The position numbers and the translations under genes are program-made. From NCBI GenBank assembly GCA_013141065.1, contig JABFRR010000013.1:36825-100824 (forward strand): a stretch of DNA of 64,000 nt, read 5' to 3'. This stretch comes from Bacteriovoracaceae bacterium. Lineage in GTDB: Bacteria > Bdellovibrionota > Bacteriovoracia > Bacteriovoracales > Bacteriovoracaceae. This document shows, piece by piece, positions 17,611 through 26,280 of this stretch. The stretch's first letter is position 1; every line of letters begins with the position of its first letter. The notes beneath the pieces were generated by a model. That model worked only from the letters and a program-made list of their open reading frames with translations. It did not search any database and had not been told where the DNA came from.

Positions 17611-19689
17611 ATGAATGACATGTTAAAGAAGATGAAAATATTTAGCCAGGGATCAGACGTCCTTGCGGCTCTAGGTATTTTGATGATTCTTGTGGTTATG
17701 ATTGTACCAGTACATCCATTTATTCTGGATTTACTTTTAGCTTTATCACTGGCAACAGCTGTAATGATTATGTTAGTTGCTCTTTATTCAAAAAAGCCTT
17801 TAGACTTTTCTACATTTCCTTCAGTACTTTTAATATCTACACTTTTTAGATTGGCACTAAACGTCGCTTCGACACGGAATATTTTGATTCGTGGCCCAAG
17901 TGACGGCACAGGTGCAGCTGGGGAATTAATTAAATCTTTTGGTGAGTTTGTTGTCGAAGGGAATTTTGTTGTAGGTATTATTGTTTTTATCATTTTAGTT
18001 ATCATTAATTTTATGGTTGTAACTAAAGGTGCTGGTCGAGTCGCAGAAGTTGCAGCAAGATTTACTTTAGATGCAATGCCTGGAAAGCAAATGGCAATTG
18101 ATGCTGATTTAAACGCTGGTCTAATTAATGATGTAGAAGCTAAAAGAAGACGTAAAGAAGTTGCAGAAGAAGCAGACTTCTACGGATCTATGGATGGTGC
18201 TTCGAAGTTCGTTCGTGGAGATGCTATTGCTGGAATCTTGATAACAGTTGTAAACATTATCGGCGGTATCATCATTGGAGTCGCCCAAAACGGAATGGAT
18301 TTTGCGACAGCTGCTCAAACATTTACTCTTCTCACCGTGGGTGATGGTTTAGTTACTCAAATACCTGCACTTATTATTTCTACTGCTGCTGGTATCATTG
18401 TTACAAGAAGCGGAAATGACGAAAATATTGGTACTCAAGTAACGAGACAATTTAAAGTCCACCCAAAAGCGATTTATATAGCAGCGGGTGTCTTAGTTTT
18501 CTTTGGACTTATTCCGGGTCTTCCAAAGCTTCCATTTTTCATGATGGGTGGAGCCTTAGCTTATGTTGCATTTAGAATTGAGAAGTCTAATACACAAGAT
18601 GAAGTTGATGAAAAAGCAAAAGCAGTAGACGTTACTAAAAAAGCAAATCCACAAAATCTTGAAGAATTACTCAATATGGAACTAGTAGAGCTAGAAGTTG
18701 GTTACGGATTAGTTCATTTAGTTGATACAGAACAAAATGGTGACTTGCTTGAAAGAATTACACACATGCGCAAGATATTTGCGCTTGATTGGGGAGTTAT
18801 CATTCCCTCGGTGAAAATTAAAGATAACTTAGAATTAAAGCCAGGTGGATACTCTGTAAAAATTAAAGGGGTGCAAGTTGCTAAGGGAGAGTTAATGTCT
18901 GATTACTTCTTGGCCATGGACCCTGGAACAGTTATAGAGAAAATGGATGGGGTTGAAACGACTGAGCCCGTTTTCGGCTTACAAGCGGTTTGGATTTCTG
19001 AAGACCAAAAAGAAGATGCTCAGTACAATGGTTACACCGTAGTTGATTGCTCAACTATTGTTGCGACTCATTTAACTGAAATTCTTAAATCAAATCTTCA
19101 CGAGCTTTTTGGACGACAAGAATTAGTACGTGTATTGGACAATTTTAAAGAGACTAATCCAAAATTAGTCAACGATTTAATTCCAGACATTGTTAATCTC
19201 GGGGTCGTTTTAAGAGTCATGAAAAATTTACTTCGCGAGAGTGTGTCGGTGCGAGATCTACGTACAATTTTAGAGACATTATCGGAGTATGGAGCTACAA
19301 TTAAAGATACGGAAGCCTTGACTGAGTACTCACGTCAAGCGCTTTATAGAACCATTACTGATAAGATAAGAAGTGATTCAGGAGATATTCCCTTGTTTAC
19401 TTTAGATCGAAATATTGAAGAGTCTATAGCTCAAAATATTATTCAGACTGATCAAGGACATCAATTGTCACTTGATCCGAAAGTCACTCAAATTATACTT
19501 GCTTCGCTCAACGAAAAAATTGAAGAAGCAACAAATATGGGTGAGAAGATGGTTGTACTTTGCTCACCTGTTATTCGCTCACACTTTAAGCGTTTGACAG
19601 AGAAATTTATCCCTAACCTTGTGGTAGTAAGCCACAATGAATTAAGCCCAGATGCTAATATCAGATCACTAGGAACGGTGAGGTTATAA
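17611..19689 (+). CDS. flhA: flagellar export protein FlhA
   Basis: FlhA is the large export-gate protein that docks chaperone-substrate complexes and uses the proton motive force. It has 692 residues with about eight N-terminal membrane helices. The conserved FHIPEP-type loop appears as RFTLDAMPGKQMAIDADLNAG, followed by RRRKEVAEEADFYGSMDGAS. The C-terminal cytosolic domain is complete (DLIPDIVNLGVVLRV...RDLRTILETL). flhF follows after 3 bp. Confidence 0.96.
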   Translation: MNDMLKKMKIFSQGSDVLAALGILMILVVMIVPVHPFILDLLLALSLATAVMIMLVALYSKKPLDFSTFPSVLLISTLFRLALNVASTRNILIRGPSDGTGAAGELIKSFGEFVVEGNFVVGIIVFIILVIINFMVVTKGAGRVAEVAARFTLDAMPGKQMAIDADLNAGLINDVEAKRRRKEVAEEADFYGSMDGASKFVRGDAIAGILITVVNIIGGIIIGVAQNGMDFATAAQTFTLLTVGDGLVTQIPALIISTAAGIIVTRSGNDENIGTQVTRQFKVHPKAIYIAAGVLVFFGLIPGLPKLPFFMMGGALAYVAFRIEKSNTQDEVDEKAKAVDVTKKANPQNLEELLNMELVELEVGYGLVHLVDTEQNGDLLERITHMRKIFALDWGVIIPSVKIKDNLELKPGGYSVKIKGVQVAKGELMSDYFLAMDPGTVIEKMDGVETTEPVFGLQAVWISEDQKEDAQYNGYTVVDCSTIVATHLTEILKSNLHELFGRQELVRVLDNFKETNPKLVNDLIPDIVNLGVVLRVMKNLLRESVSVRDLRTILETLSEYGATIKDTEALTEYSRQALYRTITDKIRSDSGDIPLFTLDRNIEESIAQNIIQTDQGHQLSLDPKVTQIILASLNEKIEEATNMGEKMVVLCSPVIRSHFKRLTEKFIPNLVVVSHNELSPDANIRSLGTVRL

Positions 19690-19692
19690 TAA

Positions 19693-21180
19693 ATGTACGT
19701 TAGAAAATTTGAAGCAGACTCAATTGAAGAAGCTCTTAAAGACATTAAACGCGAACTCGGCCCTGATGCCGTTATTTTAAAAACAATAACGAATAAAGGA
19801 CTAAAAGGCGCATTCAAAAAGAAAAAGATTGAAATCACCGCAGCGATTTCTGAAAAAAATTATGTCAGAAAGGCTCAAGTCGATACAGTTCTAAATGAAA
19901 ATCAAAAAGATGAATTTTATAGTGGTAGTGCAAGTTATATTGCAAATATGATCGATCAGCACGATCTATCTCAGGAGAAGAGGACTGTCCAAATGAATAA
20001 TCAAAACTCAAAAAGCAGTTCTGGCTATGGTAGTGCCGGGCTTAACCGTCCAGTTAGTTCAACGAAAGGGATCGCATCCCAAATCAAAGAAGGTCTCGAT
20101 GATTTTTTAAGTCTTGGTGAAAAAGAAGAGAGAACAAGTTCAAAAAATCATTCTAGAGAATTTAATTTTGATGATGAAATTGAATCATCTAGACCAGTGC
20201 AAGCTACACCAAGAGTGAATTCACAAAATCAACCGAGGCAACAAGCTCAGCCAATTCCAACTCCTATAATGGCGCCGGTAAGAAATGCACAATATGATGA
20301 ACTTTTTGATAAACAAAAATATAAAATTGATGAATTAGAAAAAAAATTATTTGAGCTAACTAAAAGTGTAGAAAGAGTAAGTAAAAAAGAAGCAATTGGT
20401 ATCTATCAAATGAGAACTACTCTCAGAAGTTTAGATATTAGTGAAGGATATATTCAACAACTCATCAAAAAAAGTCTTTTTGAGTTGACTGACACAGATG
20501 TTGAAAATGCCGATGTTGTTTTTGAATTTGCCCTTCGAGAAATGATGAACACTGTAAGCACGGCTATGCCTTTATTTTCTTCTACAGAAGCTAGTAAATC
20601 TCCGGCAATAACTGTTTTTGTTTCAGAAACATCCTGTGGGCAGACTTCAATGGTTCAAAAAATAGCTGCTATGAAACCTGATTCTGTCGTCCTGAAAAAT
20701 AATTTATCAACCATACATCCAAAGACAGATGCGAAACCACCTTTTGCAGAAAAAATATTTGGCATACATGTTGTTAAAACGAATTCAATTGCTGAGATGG
20801 TTTCAGAGTGCAGGAAAGCACTTGAGAGCGGCAAGTCAGTCTTTATAGATTATAAGTGCATTGATGCAGAAGCTAACGAAACAAAGAAATTTATTGATGG
20901 TTTAAGAAGAGCATTTTCGAAAGTGGAAGTATTGATCACACTATCGGCAATTCACTCCGAGTTATACAATAGAAAAGTTCTTGGAAGTTATCGCAGACTT
21001 TCAGATGGTGTTGTTGTTTCACATTTAGATGCGTGCTTGAATTTTGGATCGCTCTTTAACATCACACAAGATATTAAAGATCTTCCATACAAGTTTTTTG
21101 GAACAGGGGAAGTTTGTCCAGACGACTTAGAATCAGCGAGTGCGGAAAGGTTAATGGCCGGTATTTTTAAGTTTTCATAA
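19693..21180 (+). CDS. flhF: FlhF homologue with degenerate GTPase site
   Basis: FlhF is an SRP-type GTPase that places and counts polar flagella. The 495-residue protein starts with the FlhF-specific N domain (VRKFEADSIEEALKDIKRELGPDAVILKT), has a long Ser/Gln-rich linker, and ends with an NG-like domain. The GTPase motifs are not conserved. The P-loop GxxGxGKTT is SETSCGQTS (near residue 311), no DTYR motif is seen, DTAG is replaced by IDYKCID, and the TKLDE motif is SHLDA (near residue 442). Position between flhA and flhG supports the name. It is probably unable to hydrolyse GTP and may act as a scaffold. Confidence 0.85.
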   Translation: MYVRKFEADSIEEALKDIKRELGPDAVILKTITNKGLKGAFKKKKIEITAAISEKNYVRKAQVDTVLNENQKDEFYSGSASYIANMIDQHDLSQEKRTVQMNNQNSKSSSGYGSAGLNRPVSSTKGIASQIKEGLDDFLSLGEKEERTSSKNHSREFNFDDEIESSRPVQATPRVNSQNQPRQQAQPIPTPIMAPVRNAQYDELFDKQKYKIDELEKKLFELTKSVERVSKKEAIGIYQMRTTLRSLDISEGYIQQLIKKSLFELTDTDVENADVVFEFALREMMNTVSTAMPLFSSTEASKSPAITVFVSETSCGQTSMVQKIAAMKPDSVVLKNNLSTIHPKTDAKPPFAEKIFGIHVVKTNSIAEMVSECRKALESGKSVFIDYKCIDAEANETKKFIDGLRRAFSKVEVLITLSAIHSELYNRKVLGSYRRLSDGVVVSHLDACLNFGSLFNITQDIKDLPYKFFGTGEVCPDDLESASAERLMAGIFKFS

Positions 21181-21259
21181 TTGTGAAGCGATAATAATAA
21201 GTAAATACCATGAAGGAATTTACTTCGATTTAAAAAACCTAAGGGGAGACAGGACGTCC

Positions 21260-22135
21260 ATGCTTAGCTTAAAAAAAACCAATCCAACTGATTGGCTTGT
21301 ATCTCAAAATAAATATCACTCAAAAAAGACGAATCTCAAGGCCAAGACAATTTCCGTAACGGCCGGTAAGGGTGGAGTTGGAAAAACTTCAGTCGCCGTC
21401 AAAATGGCCAAAGTCTTATCGGACTCAGGCTACAAGGTCCTGCTGCTTGATTGCGACACGAATCTCTCAAATACAGTGGTAAAGCTTGGACTACCCATTA
21501 CAAATTATTTCTATGATCTTATATCAGCGCAAAAAGATTTTGATGAGTGCCTACATAAAGATGGAAGACTTCATATCCTCGCTGGATGTAATGGAAGCAT
21601 TGATCTATTTAAGAAAAGTTTAGAGATTGATAGAGTTATAATTGATATACTTGTTAATCACGAAAAAGATTATGACTATATTATTTTGGATTGCCCTGCA
21701 GGAATTACAAAAGAAACATTAACACTTAATGCCTATAGTGATTACCGATTTGTCATCGTAACTCCAGACAAGTCTTCAGTAACTGATTCTTATTCATTAA
21801 TTAAGATACTCAATAAAGAGTTTGGAGTTAATGAAAATCACCTCCTGATTAATAAAACTTCATCAGACGCTCAATACCAACGGATGATTAAAACACTCAG
21901 TGAAACAGTCGAAACATTTTTAAAATGTCGATTACACATACTTGGGAGAATATCAAAAGAAGAATTACCCGATGATCAATTTGATAGGGTACTGCTTCAC
22001 CAGGAAAATAATTCCCTCCATAAGAATTTCGTGAATATAATTAAAAAATTTACCGATGAGATAGAGTGCAATTCGACAGTGCAGACAATGCATTACGAAG
22101 GGCATAATGAACAAGACGTTCGTTTAACGGTTTAA
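21260..22135 (+). CDS. flhG: MinD/ParA-type ATPase FlhG
   Basis: FlhG (FleN/YlxH) is a MinD-like ATPase that limits flagellar number, usually by stimulating FlhF. The 291-residue protein has an intact deviant Walker A motif (AGKGGVGKTS), a switch region (LLDCDTNLSN) and a Walker B-like stretch (YDYIILDCPAG). The N-terminal DQAxxLR element used by FlhG to activate FlhF is not visible; the N terminus reads NPTDWLVSQNKYH. This fits the degenerate FlhF just upstream. It lies before fliA, a common arrangement. Confidence 0.88.
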   Translation: MLSLKKTNPTDWLVSQNKYHSKKTNLKAKTISVTAGKGGVGKTSVAVKMAKVLSDSGYKVLLLDCDTNLSNTVVKLGLPITNYFYDLISAQKDFDECLHKDGRLHILAGCNGSIDLFKKSLEIDRVIIDILVNHEKDYDYIILDCPAGITKETLTLNAYSDYRFVIVTPDKSSVTDSYSLIKILNKEFGVNENHLLINKTSSDAQYQRMIKTLSETVETFLKCRLHILGRISKEELPDDQFDRVLLHQENNSLHKNFVNIIKKFTDEIECNSTVQTMHYEGHNEQDVRLTV

Positions 22136-22152
22136 GTAAGGGAGCACTTTTA

Positions 22153-22938
22153 ATGTCAACTCTATCAAAAAAATTAAAAAATCTTAAAGACTATCGCTCG
22201 ACAGTTGAACCAAAAGTAAAAGATGAAATTATTGTAGAATACGCTCCACTAGTTAAATATATTGCACAAAAAATTGCTTCGCGATTACCATCCAATATTG
22301 AGTTAGATGACTTGATTTCTTGCGGTGTTATTGGCCTGATGGATGCTATTGAGAAATTTGATCCTTCTAGAGACAATAAGTTTAAAACTTATGCAGAGTT
22401 TCGTATTAGAGGTGCCATACTAGACGAATTACGTGCACAAGACTGGGTCCCTCGTTCAATTCGCGAAAAAGCAAAAACAGTTGAGAGAGCCTACTCTAAA
22501 CTGGAAGCAAATCTTGGCAGACCTGCCACTGATGAAGAGATGTGTTCAGAGCTGGGAATGAATCAAGAAGAATTTCATGACCTATTAAATAAAGCGAAAT
22601 CTATTTCACTTTTAAATATCGATGACTCTGCTAGCTTCAATAAAGGCGATAAAAAATTAATTTCAGAAGTAATGGAAGATCACAAGGCTTTAAATCCTTA
22701 CACAACTGTTTCTCAAAAAGACTCTAGAGAAAAAATTAAAGAAGGAATCATGACATTGCCGGAAAAGCAAAGATTGGTGCTTTCACTCTATTATTATGAA
22801 GATTTAAATTTAAAAGAAATAGGTCAGGTACTTGATGTGACTGAGTCAAGAGTATCTCAACTACATACACAAGCAATCATTAAGCTTAAAGCTAAGTTAA
22901 GAGTTCTATTCGACTCTTCTGAGGATTTAGCTGGATAA
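22153..22938 (+). CDS. fliA: flagellar sigma factor FliA (sigma28)
   Basis: This is the RNA polymerase sigma factor for late flagellar genes, 261 residues. Region 2 is visible in DLISCGVIGLMDAIEKFDPS and FKTYAEFRIRGAILDELRAQDW, region 3 around RSIREKAK, and region 4 in LPEKQRLVLSLYYYEDLNLKEIG plus the helix-turn-helix VTESRVSQLHTQA. No anti-sigma gene flgM lies next to it. Confidence 0.95.
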   Translation: MSTLSKKLKNLKDYRSTVEPKVKDEIIVEYAPLVKYIAQKIASRLPSNIELDDLISCGVIGLMDAIEKFDPSRDNKFKTYAEFRIRGAILDELRAQDWVPRSIREKAKTVERAYSKLEANLGRPATDEEMCSELGMNQEEFHDLLNKAKSISLLNIDDSASFNKGDKKLISEVMEDHKALNPYTTVSQKDSREKIKEGIMTLPEKQRLVLSLYYYEDLNLKEIGQVLDVTESRVSQLHTQAIIKLKAKLRVLFDSSEDLAG

Positions 22939-22941
22939 AAA

Positions 22942-23895
22942 ATGGCAGAAAAAATATCATCGCTAAATTATCAACTAGATTTTGAAAAAAGTTTAGATGC
23001 TCTAGATGATATTCAGATGCTTTCTGAATTTTCGATCTCACCACTGGTCAGTAATGCCTATTTTTACCTCTCAGAAATGAAGAGAAAGGCAGACAATCTT
23101 GCCAATGGAAAAATACCCAATAGTTCTGCCGTTGCTGGCGTATTAGATGAAAAAATTACAATGATAATGAGTGAGTTTTTTGGAAACAAAGCCAGGTTTA
23201 AAAGTTATAATCTTTTTAAGTCGTCTGATGGGCTTGATTTAAAAAAATGGAATCTTGTTTTTGAAACAATCCCAGAAATCTTATCTGTAGTAACCTTGTT
23301 CAATTATCATGGTAATGTCGATATTCGCTTTGATGAAAGCCGACTAATTGTCTCTGGATTAATTCTTGAAGACGGCAATATGGAAGTCAATAGAAAGCTC
23401 ATTTATGTCATAACGAGAAGACTTTTAAGAGCAAAAGTTCTACTTACTTTTAATCTTGAAAAGACAGCTAGAACAGGCTTATTTAAGTTGGACTTAAAGG
23501 CAGATCTTTCCCATGATGAGTCTTTAAGTTATCGAGTCTTATTTAAAGTTAATACAACTGAACAATACTTAGTTGGATTTAGTAATATTTTTTATCGTTA
23601 TAGATCTAATCTTGATTATATTATGCTATTAGATTCTCATAACGTTGTTGAGATAAATAATGATCTTTCTATTAAACACTATGTAGGATTACCCGATCTA
23701 ACTCGTATAGAATCGGCTAATAAAGAAATTTTGCACTTTCCCTTTATATTTCGTCCACTTTCAATCATACTACCAATGAAAGGTAATCTAGTAACGGAAG
23801 CCTTTTCACGCAGTCTGGATGACGAAAACAAGAGAAAACAGGATGTTTCTAAATTCTTTCGCACAATTGATTTTTTCTCACTTTTTAATCTCTAA
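22942..23895 (+). CDS. uncharacterised protein in flagellar operon
   Basis: This 317-residue soluble protein starts 3 bp after fliA, so it is almost certainly co-transcribed. I recognise no domain. It has no signal peptide or membrane segment. It is mixed alpha/beta with many charged residues, including a stretch with alternating beta pattern (NVDIRFDESRLIVSGLIL). The placement suggests a lineage-specific role in flagellar regulation, placement or motor function, which is inference from context only. Confidence 0.75.
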   Translation: MAEKISSLNYQLDFEKSLDALDDIQMLSEFSISPLVSNAYFYLSEMKRKADNLANGKIPNSSAVAGVLDEKITMIMSEFFGNKARFKSYNLFKSSDGLDLKKWNLVFETIPEILSVVTLFNYHGNVDIRFDESRLIVSGLILEDGNMEVNRKLIYVITRRLLRAKVLLTFNLEKTARTGLFKLDLKADLSHDESLSYRVLFKVNTTEQYLVGFSNIFYRYRSNLDYIMLLDSHNVVEINNDLSIKHYVGLPDLTRIESANKEILHFPFIFRPLSIILPMKGNLVTEAFSRSLDDENKRKQDVSKFFRTIDFFSLFNL

Positions 23896-23919
23896 TTCTT
23901 ATGGTTCCCAGGAGTAGCT

Positions 23920-26274
23920 ATGCGCTTTACGCACGGAAAAGTAATACATTTATACTATTTCACAGCACTCATTGCGATTACTGCAATGTTCGCTTATGGA
24001 ATTAAATACTATTGGGAAATCGGACTTCTTAATATTGATTACGTGAGCACACTTTATGATGGGACTAGTAAGGTTAAAGCAGTTAAAGAGAGAAATGACC
24101 TAGAGGAGATAAAAAAATTTATTGATGGAGATAGAATAAAAGAAGCAAATAAATTATTTACTAGATTAGAAACAGATATTAAAGAACTTAAAGCGATAAA
24201 AGGAATTGACGAAAAAAGTTTATTTGATGAAAAGATGAGAGTCGTGAAGCAGTCTCTCGTAGCCTTTCAATCGTCTCCAGAGTTGTCGTCTATTATAAAT
24301 AGTTTAAATTCAAAAGTTTCAGTTTTCGAAGAATTTGTAGTTGAAAAACAATGGCCAACAATTAGTAAAATGACTACAAATTTAAGATTGAAATTATCGC
24401 CGAGCAGGTTAATGACTGGTGGAATGTATAATTTTGAAAGGACTCAAAATTTAGTATTATCAGTCAATAATGACCTAGAGGCCATTACTAACTTTACCGA
24501 ATCATCTGGACTTCAGCCAGATATAAAAAGTGCAATAGTTAATAGAATGAAAAGTATGAAGTCAGAAGCACTAGCTTTAGGTACTTATGTGGATTCACAT
24601 ACTAAGTTTAACAGAGAATATAAAGAATTTTCAGATGGATTTAATTCTTGGTTCAGACAAGTCGAGCCTGAAATTGCATTTAAAAAAATACAATTTGAAA
24701 AAAGCTCTCAAACTATTTTTTACTCTCTGATTATTGCCTTTTCGGTTTTGGCTGCATTCATCGTTCTCGGAGTGGTTATTAATAGCTACTCATCAAGGTA
24801 TTCAATTAATAAAACTGAAAAATTGGTTATTGATACAATTAAAGATGGACTACTTCCGGTAGAATCAAAAAAAATAGAAAATTTTTCACCTTCGTTTATG
24901 GTTGAGTTCGACAAATATCGCGACTATGCCCATAAAAGAATGGCCTTTGGTTCAATATTTCAAGAAGCGATGCCATTTGCTTCGATTCTTCTTGATTCCA
25001 ATTTAAATATGGTCTGGGGAAATTCTCATTTTTATGAGCAGTGGCAATTACAAAATTTTAAAGAAGATGACGAATCTTTAAGTTGGGATTTTTTACAACG
25101 TTTTACAGACTTAGAAGACAATAGTGCAATTTTAAGTGCTCTGAGAATGAGCGCTCCAGGTGTTTATAAGCTTCAAGTTAAATCAAATACCATGGCAGAA
25201 GCAATCCCTTATGAAATGTTTGTTTCTCCTGTAGATTATGCAAATCAAAAACGTATTATGGTTATCTTTTATCCAATGAGCGAATCTGAAAAATTAGTAC
25301 AGTCACAAAAGATCGCCATAACGAATCCGCTTTTGAAAACAATTGAATTACATCTAGATGAAGCAATGAATACTGAAAATTATAATGAATTACGAATAGT
25401 ATCAGACAAAGTGGGAGTGGGAGATTTATTTTCAAAAATAAATCAGTATGTTGAAAAAAACGAGAGAACAAGAGATGAGTTAAATAGTGAAATTGAAATT
25501 CTGTTGTCAAAAACTAATGAACATCGAGCTTTGACAAACGACATGCGAAAATCACTGGTTTCTTCATTTGAAACACAAAAAGCTTCAATTGAAAAATACA
25601 CTCAATTCAAATCATCTGTTTCATTGATACTAGATTCACGTGAACTTCTTGAAGAACAATTTAAGTTTGCATTAAATTCTTCGAGAGAAATGATGAAAGA
25701 TCAAACGAAAATTTTTACAGCAGCTGAAAAAGCTGAAAAAAATGTGGATGAATATATAAAGAGTCTTAAAACGATTACAGTTCTCAAAGGTGATTTTAAA
25801 GAGTTAAAAAATAATGTAGATGATTTTAAATCAAAAATTATCCAGACTTTAGACCAATTGCTCATTTTTCAAAGTCATGAAAACGACACACAAAGGATAG
25901 AGCAATTTTTAGGAAAAATAAAAATTGAAATGAAGGGATTTGAAAAAGTTCTTCAAAGTTTTAATGAAGTTGTTACGCAACTTGATGTTACCGTCACTAA
26001 AGTTGACATGATGGTTGAATCAAGAGAAAGGATTGATCTGGATAGCGTAAGATATAGAATAGAAAATATAAAAAATAATTTAGAAAATATTCAGTTTTCA
26101 GCCTCTAAAATATCTCAATCAGCTCATTCAAAAGATGAAGAGATGATTAATTCACTTAAGTCATTAGTGATAAATCTAAAAACTGAAATGAAAAGAATTA
26201 ATGAGATGTGTAAATTAACTGGTATGAATCAAGAGCACTTAGAGGTGATTACTAGTAATAATCAATCAGCTTAA
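23920..26274 (+). CDS. membrane protein with PAS-like and coiled-coil domains
   Basis: This 784-residue protein has a membrane helix near residues 9-27, a periplasmic helical domain of about 240 residues, a second helix near 267-290, and a cytoplasmic part. The cytoplasmic part begins with a PAS-like segment (AMPFASILLDSNLNMVWGNSHFYEQW) and continues with a very long coiled coil (about 480-780). The topology is like a chemoreceptor, but I see no methyl-accepting hairpin tip. It closes the flagellar operon, so it may be a polar or motor-associated sensor. An AGGAG-like site precedes the ATG. Confidence 0.75.
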   Translation: MRFTHGKVIHLYYFTALIAITAMFAYGIKYYWEIGLLNIDYVSTLYDGTSKVKAVKERNDLEEIKKFIDGDRIKEANKLFTRLETDIKELKAIKGIDEKSLFDEKMRVVKQSLVAFQSSPELSSIINSLNSKVSVFEEFVVEKQWPTISKMTTNLRLKLSPSRLMTGGMYNFERTQNLVLSVNNDLEAITNFTESSGLQPDIKSAIVNRMKSMKSEALALGTYVDSHTKFNREYKEFSDGFNSWFRQVEPEIAFKKIQFEKSSQTIFYSLIIAFSVLAAFIVLGVVINSYSSRYSINKTEKLVIDTIKDGLLPVESKKIENFSPSFMVEFDKYRDYAHKRMAFGSIFQEAMPFASILLDSNLNMVWGNSHFYEQWQLQNFKEDDESLSWDFLQRFTDLEDNSAILSALRMSAPGVYKLQVKSNTMAEAIPYEMFVSPVDYANQKRIMVIFYPMSESEKLVQSQKIAITNPLLKTIELHLDEAMNTENYNELRIVSDKVGVGDLFSKINQYVEKNERTRDELNSEIEILLSKTNEHRALTNDMRKSLVSSFETQKASIEKYTQFKSSVSLILDSRELLEEQFKFALNSSREMMKDQTKIFTAAEKAEKNVDEYIKSLKTITVLKGDFKELKNNVDDFKSKIIQTLDQLLIFQSHENDTQRIEQFLGKIKIEMKGFEKVLQSFNEVVTQLDVTVTKVDMMVESRERIDLDSVRYRIENIKNNLENIQFSASKISQSAHSKDEEMINSLKSLVINLKTEMKRINEMCKLTGMNQEHLEVITSNNQSA

Positions 26275-26280
26275 AGATGC

